NCBI GenBank assembly: GCA_016868295.1
Contig: VGHJ01000020.1
Coordinates: forward strand, 1 to 45,475
Direction of reading: 5' to 3'
From: Betaproteobacteria bacterium
Lineage (GTDB): Bacteria > Pseudomonadota > Gammaproteobacteria > Burkholderiales > Rhodocyclaceae
DNA: 45,475 nucleotides
Shown here: in pieces, positions 8,844-18,809 of the stretch
Numbering within the stretch: position 1 is the stretch's first letter
Layout: every line of letters begins with the position of its first letter
Notes under the pieces: model-generated
What the model saw: only the letters and a program-made list of their open reading frames with translations
Database searches by the model: none
What the model was told of the DNA's origin: nothing
Program-made: the position numbers and the translations under genes

Positions 8844-10028
8844 ATGGCCCAACAATCCCTCGGCCTTGCCGTCCTGCTCACGACCCTGGTGGCGCTGGGG
8901 CCGCTCTCCACCGATCTCTATCTGCCCGCCCTGCCGACGCTGACGGAAGCCTTTTCCACCGACGTGGCGCGCGTGCAGCTGACGCTGTCGGTCTTCCTCG
9001 CGGGCTTTGCCGTCGCCCAGCTCTTCTACGGACCGCTGTCCGACCGCTACGGTCGCCGACCGGTCATGCTCTTCGGCCTGTCGCTTTACCTGCTTTCATC
9101 CGTCGTTTGCATGCTGTCGCCCTCCATCGATGCGCTGATCGTGGCGCGCTTCTTCCAGGCGCTCGGCGCTTGCGCCGGGCCGGTGCTTGGCCGCGCCATC
9201 GTGCGCGACATATATGGCCCGCTGCAGGCGGCGCGCGTGCTGGCCTACATCAGCGGCGCGATGGCCATTGCGCCGATGGTCGGGCCCTTCCTCGGCGGCT
9301 GGCTGACGGTGTGGTTCGGCTGGCGCGCGAACTTCGCGGCACTGGCGCTGTTTTCCGTCGTGCAGGTGGCGGCAACCTATTTCATGCTGAAGGAGAGCAA
9401 CGCGCATCGCGACCCCGAGGCGACGCGGCCCGGGCGCATCTTGTGCAACTTTCGCGCCCTGCTGGCGACGCGGCTGTACCTGGGCTACCTGCTCTGTTTT
9501 GCCTTCGCCTATGCCGCCCTGTTCTCTTTCATTTCCGGCTCCTCGTTCGTCCTCATCGGGCTGTACGGCCTGAGCCCGCAATGGTTCGGCGCAAGCTTCG
9601 GTTTCGTCGTCACCGGGTACATCACCGGCACGATGTTCGCCGGCCGGCTGACCCTCAGGCTCGGACCGTCGCGCATGGTGCTGATGGGGGCGCTGCTCGG
9701 CGCCGCGGCCGGAACGCTCATGGTCGCGCTGGTGCTGGCGGAGGCGCGCGGCGTCTGGATCATCCTGCTGCCGATGTTCGCCTACATGGTGGCGACCGGG
9801 CTGGTCATGCCGAACGCCATCGGCGGCGCGCTGGCGCCCTATCCCAAGATGGCCGGCGCGGCCTCGGCGCTGATGGGATTCGTGCAGATGGGGCTGGCGG
9901 CGGCGGTCGGCATCGTCGTCGGCCACGCCTACGATGGCACGGCGGTGCCGATGGCGGCGGCCATTGCGCTTTGCGGCTGGGCGGTGCTGGCGAGCTACTT
10001 CCTCTTCGTCCGTTCCGCCGGGGAATGA
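8844..10028 (+). CDS. Bcr/CflA-family MFS multidrug exporter
   Basis: Inner-membrane drug:proton antiporter of the DHA1 group, 394 residues with about 12 hydrophobic segments. The first helix motif GPLSTDLYLPALPTL is typical of Bcr/CflA proteins, and the loop motif GPLSDRYGRRPVMLFG (MFS motif A) is intact. RAIVRDIYGPLQAARVLAY also fits the family. No clear Shine-Dalgarno precedes the ATG at 8844. The gene converges with and overlaps a MarR-type regulator by 34 bases, and such regulators commonly control exporters. The substrate is not predictable. Confidence 0.9.
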   Translation: MAQQSLGLAVLLTTLVALGPLSTDLYLPALPTLTEAFSTDVARVQLTLSVFLAGFAVAQLFYGPLSDRYGRRPVMLFGLSLYLLSSVVCMLSPSIDALIVARFFQALGACAGPVLGRAIVRDIYGPLQAARVLAYISGAMAIAPMVGPFLGGWLTVWFGWRANFAALALFSVVQVAATYFMLKESNAHRDPEATRPGRILCNFRALLATRLYLGYLLCFAFAYAALFSFISGSSFVLIGLYGLSPQWFGASFGFVVTGYITGTMFAGRLTLRLGPSRMVLMGALLGAAAGTLMVALVLAEARGVWIILLPMFAYMVATGLVMPNAIGGALAPYPKMAGAASALMGFVQMGLAAAVGIVVGHAYDGTAVPMAAAIALCGWAVLASYFLFVRSAGE

Positions 10029-10495
10029 AGGCGTGAGCGAATGCGGGAGAGCAGTTCGACGAGGGTGGCCGTCTCGGCGGGGGACATGGTCTTGGCGATG
10101 CGCGCCTCGTGCTGCTTGACGCGGCGCTTGAGCTGCCTGAGCAGCTTCTCGCCCGCCGCGGTGAGCACCAGCGCATTGGAGCGGCGATCCGTGGGCGAGG
10201 CGCGCCGTTCCACGAGGCCGCGCGACTCGAGCTGGTCGATCACGGCGACCATGGTCGAGCGATCGAGCTGGGTGGCCTCGGCGAGCAGGCTTTGCGTCAT
10301 GCCCGGATTGGCGGATATGAGAACGAGCACGCCGAAACGCCCCGGCGAGATGTCGAATTCCTTCAACTCGGCGGCGAAATCGCCGAAGATGGCCAGCTGC
10401 GTCAGGCGCAGCTGGTAGCCGATCAGGCCGGGCAGAAGGTCGAGCCTGAGGTCCTGCGCGGCGTTTTTTCTTTTAACGTTCATGTGGACGGCCAA
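9995..10495 (-). CDS. MarR-family transcriptional regulator
   Basis: Winged-helix dimeric regulator, 166 residues (154 if the second Met at 10459 region is ignored; an alternative start MNVKRKN lies at 10483). The core shows the MarR fold: the recognition segment GMTQSLLAEATQLDRSTMVAVIDQLESRGLVERR followed by the wing DRRSNALVLTAAGEKLL. MarR proteins usually repress a divergent or adjacent gene and release DNA on binding a phenolic or aromatic ligand. Candidates here are the divergent FAH-family gene 44 bases away and the convergent exporter gene, whose 3' end it overlaps by 34 bases. Family is clear; target is inference. Confidence 0.91.
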   Translation of the reverse strand: MAVHMNVKRKNAAQDLRLDLLPGLIGYQLRLTQLAIFGDFAAELKEFDISPGRFGVLVLISANPGMTQSLLAEATQLDRSTMVAVIDQLESRGLVERRASPTDRRSNALVLTAAGEKLLRQLKRRVKQHEARIAKTMSPAETATLVELLSRIRSRLHSPAERTKRK

Positions 10496-10539
10496 ATGTT
10501 GGGTGCTGAGCGTATTCTACCTGCGATGGAGCGAAAACC

Positions 10540-11229
10540 ATGAATACCGTCATTCCCCCGTGGCCGCTGCCGGCGGTGCCGGTGGCGCGCAGCGACGCGC
10601 TGTTTCCCGTGCGCCGCATCTTCTGCGTCGGGCGCAATTACGCCGAGCATGCGCGCGAGATGGGCGGCAGCCCCGAGCGCGACCCTCCCTTCTTTTTCAT
10701 GAAGCCGGCCGATGCCATCGTCACGAGCGGCCGCATGGACTATCCCCCGCTGACCGCTGATCTGCAGCACGAGATCGAGCTGGTCGTGGCGCTGGCGCGC
10801 GGCGGCCGCGACATCCCCGCCGCCGCCGCCCTCGATTGCGTCTTCGGTTATGCCGTCGGCCTCGACATGACGCGGCGCGACGTGCAGGCCGAGCTGAAGG
10901 CGAAGGGGCGTTCGTGGGAGATGGGCAAGGCCTTCGACCAGTCGGCGCCGATCTCGCCGCTCGTGCCGGCCGCGCGCATCGGCCACCCGCAGCGGGGGGC
11001 CATCACGCTGGCGGTGAATGGTCAGCCCCGCCAGCACGGCGACCTCGCCGACATGATCTGGCCGGTGGCCGACATCGTCGCCAACCTGTCGGGCTATGTG
11101 ACGCTGCTGCCGGGCGACCTCATCTTCACCGGCACGCCGGCCGGCGTCGGGCGCGTGGCGTGCGGCGACCGTCTCGAAGGGAAGATCGAGGGGGTGGGCA
11201 CGCTGTCCGTCGTCATCGCACAGGAGTAA
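10540..11229 (+). CDS. Fumarylacetoacetate hydrolase (FAH) family protein
   Basis: Metal-dependent hydrolase or decarboxylase acting on beta-diketo acids such as fumarylpyruvate, acylpyruvates or oxaloacetate. The 229-residue single-domain product resembles the FAHD1/YcgM/fumarylpyruvate hydrolase group. Seen: [16 protein letters not shown] at the N-terminus, [11 protein letters not shown], the metal ligand segment [10 protein letters not shown] (Glu-x-Glu), [11 protein letters not shown], and the C-terminal [16 protein letters not shown] motif. It is divergent from the MarR gene with 44 bases between, an arrangement common for an aromatic-acid-induced hydrolase. Whether it belongs to a gentisate-type pathway cannot be decided, because no ring-cleavage dioxygenase is present in the window. 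Confidence 0.9.
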   Translation: MNTVIPPWPLPAVPVARSDALFPVRRIFCVGRNYAEHAREMGGSPERDPPFFFMKPADAIVTSGRMDYPPLTADLQHEIELVVALARGGRDIPAAAALDCVFGYAVGLDMTRRDVQAELKAKGRSWEMGKAFDQSAPISPLVPAARIGHPQRGAITLAVNGQPRQHGDLADMIWPVADIVANLSGYVTLLPGDLIFTGTPAGVGRVACGDRLEGKIEGVGTLSVVIAQE

Positions 11230-11283
11230 TCATTCGCGTTGGCAATGCCATTCCGGCGCCCTCTGTCTGTTATTCTCGATCAC

Positions 11284-12411
11284 ATGACACGCATAACCAT
11301 CCTGGGCACCGGCTTCGCCGCGCTTTCCGCGGCGCGCCGGCTGCGCCAGCTCGACAGGCAAGTCGATATCACCGTCGTCGGACCGCGGCCGGAACTCATC
11401 TTCCTGCCCAGCCTGATCTGGCTGCCCTCGGGCAAACGCCGCGCCGAAGACCTGCGCATCCCGCTGCAGAATTTCTTCGAGCGCAACCGCATCGGCTTCC
11501 GCGCCGGCGAGGCGACCGGGCTGGAGAACGGCGGCCGCACCGTACTGACAACGGCCGGTCCGGCGAACAACGACGGCCTCGTCATCGCCTGCGGCGGGCG
11601 CTTCATCAAGAAGCTGCCCGGCATCGAGCACGCCATCACGCCCTGCGAGGGCATCCCGGCGGTGGAACGCCTGCGCGACGCGGTGAAGGGCATGGAGCGC
11701 GGCACCATCGCGCTCGGTTTCGCCGGCAACCCGAACGAGCCCTCGGCCATGCGCGGCGGGCCGATCTTCGAGTTCCTCTTCGGGCTCGACACGCAGCTGC
11801 GGCGAGAGGGCCGGCGCGACAGGATCGGGCTGACCTTCTTCAACCCCATGCCGAATCCCGGCAACCGCCTCGGCGAGAAGGCCGTTGCGCGCCTGCTCGG
11901 CGAGATGCAGCGCCGCGGCATCGTCACCCACCTCGGCCACAAGCTGGTCGGCTTCGAGCCGGGCAAGGTGAGGACCGAGGGCGGCGAGTTTTCCGCCGAC
12001 CTGATTGTCTTCATGCCAGGCCTCACCGGCAACGCCTGGTTCGACGCCACCGATCTGCCGCGCTCGCCGGGCGGACTGATCAAGGCCGATGCGCAATGCC
12101 GCGTCGAGGGACGCGAGCGGATCTACGTCGCGGGCGACGCCGGCAGTTTCCCCGGCCCCGACTGGATGCCCAAGCAGGCCCACATGGCCGACCTGCAGGC
12201 CGAAGCGGCGGCGGAGAACCTGCTGGCGGAACTCGGCGGCGGCAGGCCACAGAAGACCTTCAGGGTCGAGCTGCTGTGCATCGTGGATTCGCTCGAGGCC
12301 GGCATGCTGGTCAAGCGCACGCCCGCGGGCGGCTTCGCCCTGCCGCCGCTCGGCCTGATGCACAACGCCAAGGCCTTCTTCGAATCCTGGTACCTGCGGC
12401 GCTACCGCTGA
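11284..12411 (+). CDS. FAD-dependent oxidoreductase, sulfide:quinone oxidoreductase-like
   Basis: Flavoprotein of the disulfide-reductase superfamily related to sulfide:quinone reductase and flavocytochrome c FAD subunits, 375 residues. It begins with an FAD-binding beta-alpha-beta motif (ITILGTGFAALSAARRL), has the PELIFLPSLIWLPSG segment typical of the SQR group, and a second FAD contact (RIYVAGDAGSFPGPDW). Cysteines appear in VIACGG, ITPCEG, AQCRV and LLCIVD. The pattern is only partly that of SQR, so sulfide oxidation is uncertain and NADH:quinone-type activity is possible. The frame is open 15 codons upstream, but ATG 11284 starts the Rossmann fold correctly. Its 3' end overlaps the converging TetR gene by 10 bases. 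Confidence 0.8.
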   Translation: MTRITILGTGFAALSAARRLRQLDRQVDITVVGPRPELIFLPSLIWLPSGKRRAEDLRIPLQNFFERNRIGFRAGEATGLENGGRTVLTTAGPANNDGLVIACGGRFIKKLPGIEHAITPCEGIPAVERLRDAVKGMERGTIALGFAGNPNEPSAMRGGPIFEFLFGLDTQLRREGRRDRIGLTFFNPMPNPGNRLGEKAVARLLGEMQRRGIVTHLGHKLVGFEPGKVRTEGGEFSADLIVFMPGLTGNAWFDATDLPRSPGGLIKADAQCRVEGRERIYVAGDAGSFPGPDWMPKQAHMADLQAEAAAENLLAELGGGRPQKTFRVELLCIVDSLEAGMLVKRTPAGGFALPPLGLMHNAKAFFESWYLRRYR

Positions 12412-13262
12412 CGGGCCAGGGGTTCCCGCAGGATTTTCACCAGGTGCGCAGCGATCTCGCCTGCGCCGCGCTTGCCCGGCCGGTACCAGGTGCGCGTCCA
12501 GTTGAGCGCGCCGAGCAATTGCAGGCGGAGCAGGCTGCGGTCGATGCCCGACGGCAGGGGCAGGTCGGCGATGAGCCGGCGGTAGACCGCCTCGAAGCGG
12601 TCGCGCTCGGTGCGCAGCTGCCGCTGCATCTCCGGCGACTCGAAGAGGAACAGGCTGGCGCCGGTCCATGCCGTCAGGTCGTTGCCCGAGATGAGGTGGC
12701 GGATGTGCACGGTGAAGGCGATTTCCAGCCGTTCCCAGGGGTCGCCCGAGCGGGCCGGGGCGGCCTCCATCATGCGCGATACCTCGCGCATCCCCGCCGA
12801 GTGGGCGGCGACGAAGAGGTCGTCCTTCGAGGCGAAGTGGTGGTAGACCGAACCGGGCTGGAGGCCGGCGGCCCGGGCGATGTCGCGGATCGAGGTGCGG
12901 GCGAAGCCGCGGCGCGCGAATTCGCGCACCGCCGCGGCGAGCAGATGCTCGCGTGCGCCGCCAGGCGCATCCGTATCGAAGTGGCCGGGACGTCGTGCGT
13001 CGATTCGTGCCAGCGTCGCCCGCTGGGACGCGCTGAGACGGCCGGAGCTGGCCTTCCGCAACGCCGCGGCCCGTTTCGCGGTGGTTTCCAGGTGATGCCG
13101 CTGCCAGATCCAGCGCACGCCTGTGGGCGACACCGCCAGCCCCTTGCGCCGCATCGCCTCGGCGACGCGCGCCTGCCCCCATTCCGGGTGCTCGCGTGCA
13201 TGGCGCAGGACGGCGCGCTCGACCCGTTGTCGTTGGCTTGTCGATGGGATTGATCTTGCCAT
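12402..13262 (-). CDS. TetR-family regulator with an added N-terminal transposase-like HTH domain
   Basis: 286 residues against about 200 for ordinary TetR proteins. Residues 105-150 are a TetR HTH (FARTSIRDIARAAGLQPGSV, then YHHFASKDDLF), followed by a helical ligand domain. Residues 10-70 form a separate domain (AREHPEWGQARVAEAMRRKG, then LAVSPTGVRWIWQRHHLET) that closely resembles the HTH found at the N-terminus of IS481-type transposases. The linker at 71-100 is Arg/Ser/Ala rich. The frame is uninterrupted, so this reads as a true fusion. The gene is divergent from the acyl-CoA ligase block, and a palindrome suitable as operator lies between them. It probably represses that block in the absence of an acyl-CoA or aromatic ligand; this is inferred. 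Confidence 0.88.
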   Translation of the reverse strand: MARSIPSTSQRQRVERAVLRHAREHPEWGQARVAEAMRRKGLAVSPTGVRWIWQRHHLETTAKRAAALRKASSGRLSASQRATLARIDARRPGHFDTDAPGGAREHLLAAAVREFARRGFARTSIRDIARAAGLQPGSVYHHFASKDDLFVAAHSAGMREVSRMMEAAPARSGDPWERLEIAFTVHIRHLISGNDLTAWTGASLFLFESPEMQRQLRTERDRFEAVYRRLIADLPLPSGIDRSLLRLQLLGALNWTRTWYRPGKRGAGEIAAHLVKILREPLARQR

Positions 13263-13284
13263 GGCGCACTGTAGCGCAAACCGA

Positions 13285-13317
13285 CTGACTAGCCTAACAT
13301 CTGTTAGACAAAGTCAG
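13285..13317. promoter_or_regulatory. Candidate operator between TetR gene and acyl-CoA ligase block
   Basis: Inner perfect palindrome CTAACA-TC-TGTTAG at 13294-13307, enclosed by a second inverted pair CTGACT (13285-13290) and AGTCAG (13312-13317). The site lies 23 bases upstream of the TetR start and 184 bases before the ligase ATG, in the divergent gap. The size and symmetry suit a TetR dimer or pair of dimers. Autoregulation is likely. Confidence 0.65.
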
Positions 13318-13340
13318 TTAACGCGGCGTATCGTGGCATG

Positions 13341-13355
13341 ACGTTGCGACAACGT
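13341..13355. promoter_or_regulatory. Second palindrome in the TetR/ligase divergent gap
   Basis: Perfect inverted repeat ACGTTG-CGA-CAACGT. It lies 34 bases downstream of the CTAACA palindrome and before the small ORF. It could be an operator for another regulator or the extra HTH of the fused TetR protein. The rest of 13263-13394 holds no other feature I can support. Confidence 0.4.
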
Positions 13356-13394
13356 CCGCGACCAGAGCGCATACCGATAATGAGGAGGAGGCAA

Positions 13395-13496
13395 ATGCAG
13401 ACCCGCAAGCTCGCCCTATTCCTGTCCGCGCTGTGCGCTGCCGCAGCAGGCCGGCTATGCAAAGCAGGCAGTGGGCGGGGACCGGGGGGAGGGTAG
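13395..13496 (+). pseudogene. 33-codon orphan signal-peptide ORF, probable remnant gene head
   Basis: An ATG preceded by a very strong ribosome site (GAGGAGGAGG at 13382-13391) opens a 33-codon frame. Its first 19 residues (MQTRKLALFLSALCAAAAG) look like a Sec signal peptide. The rest (RLCKAGSGRGPGGG) is low-complexity and stops at a TAG five bases before the ligase ATG. This is what remains when the body of a periplasmic protein gene, perhaps a solute receptor, is deleted. Alternatively it is a genuine leader peptide coupling translation to the ligase, whose G-rich ribosome site lies inside its 3' end. No homologue is recognised. Confidence 0.4.
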
Positions 13497-13500
13497 TCCT

Positions 13501-15339
13501 ATGACGAAGGCGCCCTTCGCCAGCATCCGCTTCGCGCCGCCGGCGGTAGATGTCGAGCGGCGCGCCGACGGCGCCCAGGTGCTGCGCTCGCCGCAGAAAC
13601 TCGCGCCCTACGCGCGCTGCCTCGGCGAGCACCTCGAACGCTGGGCGGGCGAGGCGCCCGAGCGAATCTTCCTCGCCGAGCGCGCCGGCGTCGGGTGGCG
13701 CAGGCTGACTTACGGCGAGGCATTGGCCGAGGCCCGCGCCGTCGGCGCCGCCCTGCTTGCGCGCGGCCTTTCCGCCGAGCGGCCGGCGATGGTGCTCTCC
13801 GACAATGCCATCGACCACGCGCTGCTCATGCTCGGCGCGATGCATGTCGGCGTGCCGGTGGCGCCGATTTCGCCGGCGTATTCGCTGATGTCGAAGGACT
13901 ACGCCAAGGTCAGGGCCATCGCCGGGCTGCTCCAGCCGGGCCTGGTGTACACCGCCGACGGCGCGAAGTTCGCCGGCGTGCTGTCCGCCGTCGACTTCGG
14001 CGGCGCCGAGATCGTGGTGGGCGCCAATCCGCCCGAGGGACTGAAGGCGACCGCCTTCGCCGACCTGCGCCTGACGCCGGGCGCGGAGGTGGACAGGGCT
14101 TTCGCGACCATCGGCCCCGACAGCATGGCGAAGTTCCTGTTCACCTCCGGCTCGACCGGCGAGCCGAAGGGCGTCATCAACACCCAGCGCATGCTCTGCT
14201 CCAACCAGCAGGCGATTCGCCAGGTGTGGCCCTTCCTCGCCGAGACGCCGCCGGTGATCGTGGACTGGCTGCCCTGGAACCACACCTTCGGCGCCAACCA
14301 CAACTTCAACATGGTGCTCGCCAACGGCGGCACGCTCTACATCGACGACGGCAAGCCGGTTCCCGGCCTCATCGAGAAGACGGTGGCCAACCTGCGCGAG
14401 GTGTCGCCGACGATCTATTTCAACGTGCCGCGCGGCTTCGATGCGCTGATCCCCTTCCTGGAAAAGGATGCCGCGCTGCGCAAGAGCTTCTTCCGCGACC
14501 TGCAGATGATCTTCTACGCCGCCGCGGCGCTGCCGCAGAACCTGTGGGAGAAGCTGGAAGACCTCTCCGTGCAGGAGCGCGGCAAGCGCACGGTGATGGT
14601 TTCGGCCTGGGGCGCGACGGAAACCGCGCCGATGGTGACCACCGTGCATTTCGAAATCGACCGCGCCGGCGTCATCGGCCTGCCGGCGCCCGGCACCGAG
14701 CTGAAGCTGGTGCCCAACGAGAACAAGCTCGAGCTGCGCGTGCGCGGCCCCAACGTCACGCCCGGCTACTGGAAACAGCCTGACCTGACGCGGGCGGCCT
14801 TCGACGAGGAGGGTTTCTACCGCATCGGCGATGCCGGCCGCTTCGCCGATCCGCATGAGCCGGCAAAGGGCATCGAGTTCGACGGCCGCATCGCCGAGGA
14901 CTTCAAGCTGATGAGCGGCGTCTGGGTGCATGTCGGCGCCTTGCGCGTGAAGGCGCTGGCATTGCTGGCGCCGGTGGCGCAGGACATCGTCGTCACCGGT
15001 CACGACCGCGAGGAGATCGGCTTTCTCGTCTTCGCCAACCCGGCCGGCTGCCGCGGCCTGTGTCCCGACCTCGCGGCGGACGCGCCGCTCGGGCAGGTGC
15101 TGGCGGACGCGCGCGTGGTCGACCATGTCCGCCAGGCCATGGTCAGGCTGAAACAGGAGGGCGGCGGCAGTTCGACCTACGCGGCGCGCGCGCTGCTGAT
15201 GGCGGAGCCGCCCTCGATCGATGCCAACGAGATCACCGACAAGGGTTACATCAACCAGCGCGCCGTGCTGGCGCGCCGCGCCGCTCTGGTCGACGTGCTG
15301 CACGCGGAGCCACCCGACGCCGCCGTGATCGGAATCTAA
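13501..15339 (+). CDS. Acyl/aryl-CoA ligase, feruloyl-CoA synthase-like
   Basis: AMP-forming CoA ligase of the ANL superfamily, 612 residues. It activates a carboxylic acid to its CoA thioester through an acyl-adenylate. The P-loop is clear (FLFTSGSTGEPKGVINTQ, around residue 215-230), followed by DWLPWNHTFGANHNFN, an AWGATETAPM adenylate motif and the EGFYRIGDAGRFADP hinge region. The segment VGVPVAPISPAYSLMSKDY and the PWNHTFG motif are characteristic of feruloyl-CoA synthases. The C-terminal catalytic Lys region looks shortened and atypical (GGSSTYAARALLM). The start at ATG 13501 has a G-rich ribosome site 8 bases upstream; a GTG at 13471 is less likely. It is the first gene of the beta-oxidation block and so sets its substrate, probably a phenylpropanoid or other aryl-alkenoic acid. 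Confidence 0.88.
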   Translation: MTKAPFASIRFAPPAVDVERRADGAQVLRSPQKLAPYARCLGEHLERWAGEAPERIFLAERAGVGWRRLTYGEALAEARAVGAALLARGLSAERPAMVLSDNAIDHALLMLGAMHVGVPVAPISPAYSLMSKDYAKVRAIAGLLQPGLVYTADGAKFAGVLSAVDFGGAEIVVGANPPEGLKATAFADLRLTPGAEVDRAFATIGPDSMAKFLFTSGSTGEPKGVINTQRMLCSNQQAIRQVWPFLAETPPVIVDWLPWNHTFGANHNFNMVLANGGTLYIDDGKPVPGLIEKTVANLREVSPTIYFNVPRGFDALIPFLEKDAALRKSFFRDLQMIFYAAAALPQNLWEKLEDLSVQERGKRTVMVSAWGATETAPMVTTVHFEIDRAGVIGLPAPGTELKLVPNENKLELRVRGPNVTPGYWKQPDLTRAAFDEEGFYRIGDAGRFADPHEPAKGIEFDGRIAEDFKLMSGVWVHVGALRVKALALLAPVAQDIVVTGHDREEIGFLVFANPAGCRGLCPDLAADAPLGQVLADARVVDHVRQAMVRLKQEGGGSSTYAARALLMAEPPSIDANEITDKGYINQRAVLARRAALVDVLHAEPPDAAVIGI

Positions 15340-15346
15340 AAGTCAG

Positions 15347-15396
15347 TCCCCGCAACACGGCATAAGACCTCCGAAAACGGAGGACGGGGATTTTTT
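15347..15396 (+). terminator. Rho-independent terminator or attenuator after the ligase gene
   Basis: Hairpin CCTCCG-AAAA-CGGAGG (15368-15383), enclosed by an outer pair TCCCCG (15347-15352) with CGGGGA (15385-15390), followed by six T (15391-15396). It lies 8 bases after the ligase stop and 28 bases before the next gene on the same strand. It may therefore reduce rather than abolish downstream expression. Confidence 0.75.
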
Positions 15397-15423
15397 GCGC
15401 CGATTTTTTGCAGGAGCGACGCC

Positions 15424-17529
<2,106 letters not shown>

Positions 17530-17531
17530 TC

Positions 17532-18731
17532 ATGGCCAACGCCTTCATCCCCTACGGCGCCTACTGGTCCACCCCCTTCGCCAAGTGGCAGGGTTCGCTT
17601 GCCAACCTGAACAGCATCCGCCTAGCCGCCGCGGTGGGGCGGCCGTGGCTGGAGGCGCGGCCGGCGCTGCGCGGAGAGGTCGACCTCGGCATGCTCGGCA
17701 TCACCAACATCCAGCACGGCAGCTTCTACGGCCTGCCCTGGCTCACCGGCATGATGGGACTCGAGCACGTGCCCGGTCCGACGGTGCAGCAGGCCTGCGC
17801 CACCGGCGCCCGGGTGCTGCAGATGGCGGCGCAGGAAATCGGCGCCGGCAGCGCGCGCTGCGCACTCGTCGTCACCGCCGACCGCTGTTCGAACGGCCCC
17901 ATCGTCTACTACCCCGACGCCTTGGCGCCGGGCGGCAGCGGCCAGAGCGAGAAATGGGTGCTCGACAACTTCGCCCACGATCCCTACGCGAAGAACGCCA
18001 TGATCGACACGGCGGAGAACGTCGCGGCGCGTCTCAACGTGAGCGCCGCCGAGCAGGCCGAGGTCACGCTGGCCCGCTACGCCCAGTACCAGGCGGCGCT
18101 TGCCGGCGAGCGCGCCTTCCAGCGCCGCTACATGGTCGAGGCGCCGCTCTCCGACGCCGGCTTCCGCAAGCAGACCGGCGTGCTGGCGGCCGACGAGGGC
18201 ATCTTTCCGACCACCGCGGAAGGGCTGGCCAGGCTGAAGCCGGTCAAGCCGAACGGCACGGTGAGCTTCGGCACCCAGACCCACCCGGCCGACGGTAACG
18301 CCGGCGTGATCGTCACGACGCGCGAGCGGGCGCGCGAGCTGTCGACCGACCAGGGGATCGAGGTCGAGCTGCTCGGCTTCGGCCAGGCGCGGGTCGAGAA
18401 GGGCTTCATGCCGATGGCGCCGGCGCCGGCCGCGCAGGCGGCGCTCCGGCAGGCCGGCCTGACGATCCGCGACGTGGATGCCGTGAAGACGCACAACCCT
18501 TTCGCCGTGAACGACATCGCCTTCGCCCGCGAGACCGGCTATCCCCTGGAGAAAATGAACAACTACGGCTGCTCGCTGATCTGGGGCCATCCGCAGGGCC
18601 CCACCGGCTTGCGCTCGGCGATCGAACTGATCGAGGAACTGGCGTTGCGCGGCGGTGGGACTGGCCTCTTCACCGGCTGCGCGGCGGGCGATTCGGGCAT
18701 GGCGGTGGTGCTGAAAGTGGGCGGAGGATAG
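17532..18731 (+). CDS. Thiolase-family acyl-CoA acyltransferase, divergent subtype
   Basis: Last beta-oxidation step: CoA-dependent cleavage of a 3-ketoacyl-CoA. The 399-residue product carries the nucleophilic Cys89 (PTVQQACATGARVLQ) and the C-terminal acid/base Cys (LFTGCAAGDSGMAVVL). The His of the usual GHPxGxSG motif is in WGHPQGPTGLRS. The classical NEAFA motif is replaced by KTHNPFAVNDIAFA, so this is not a PaaJ/FadA-like thiolase but a divergent branch. The ATG follows the dehydrogenase stop by 2 bases. The open frame extends far upstream, but only as a shadow of the previous gene. Partner enzymes suggest an aryl-3-ketoacyl-CoA substrate; this is inference. Confidence 0.88.
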   Translation: MANAFIPYGAYWSTPFAKWQGSLANLNSIRLAAAVGRPWLEARPALRGEVDLGMLGITNIQHGSFYGLPWLTGMMGLEHVPGPTVQQACATGARVLQMAAQEIGAGSARCALVVTADRCSNGPIVYYPDALAPGGSGQSEKWVLDNFAHDPYAKNAMIDTAENVAARLNVSAAEQAEVTLARYAQYQAALAGERAFQRRYMVEAPLSDAGFRKQTGVLAADEGIFPTTAEGLARLKPVKPNGTVSFGTQTHPADGNAGVIVTTRERARELSTDQGIEVELLGFGQARVEKGFMPMAPAPAAQAALRQAGLTIRDVDAVKTHNPFAVNDIAFARETGYPLEKMNNYGCSLIWGHPQGPTGLRSAIELIEELALRGGGTGLFTGCAAGDSGMAVVLKVGGG

Positions 18732-18753
18732 ATCCGGCCGAAATTGAGCCGAA

Positions 18754-18771
18754 TTGTTGCAAGTCCAACAA
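18754..18771. promoter_or_regulatory. Palindrome upstream of the thioesterase gene
   Basis: TTGTTG-CAAGTC-CAACAA, a perfect inverted repeat with a 6-base spacer, lies between the thiolase stop (18731) and the GTG start at 18810. It could be an operator or a small mRNA hairpin. No T-run follows, so it is not a terminator. Confidence 0.35.
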
Positions 18772-18809
18772 AATCCGCGTAGCTTTCCACCGGGGAAAAA
18801 AGGAGCGCC

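Noticed and set aside
11230-13269. 679-codon minus-strand frame across the flavoprotein and TetR genes
   Set aside because: It spans two real genes in other frames and shows no protein family; a GC-driven shadow.
18754-18771. Terminator after the thiolase gene
   Set aside because: The palindrome is short and AT-containing and lacks a following T-run; kept only as a possible operator.
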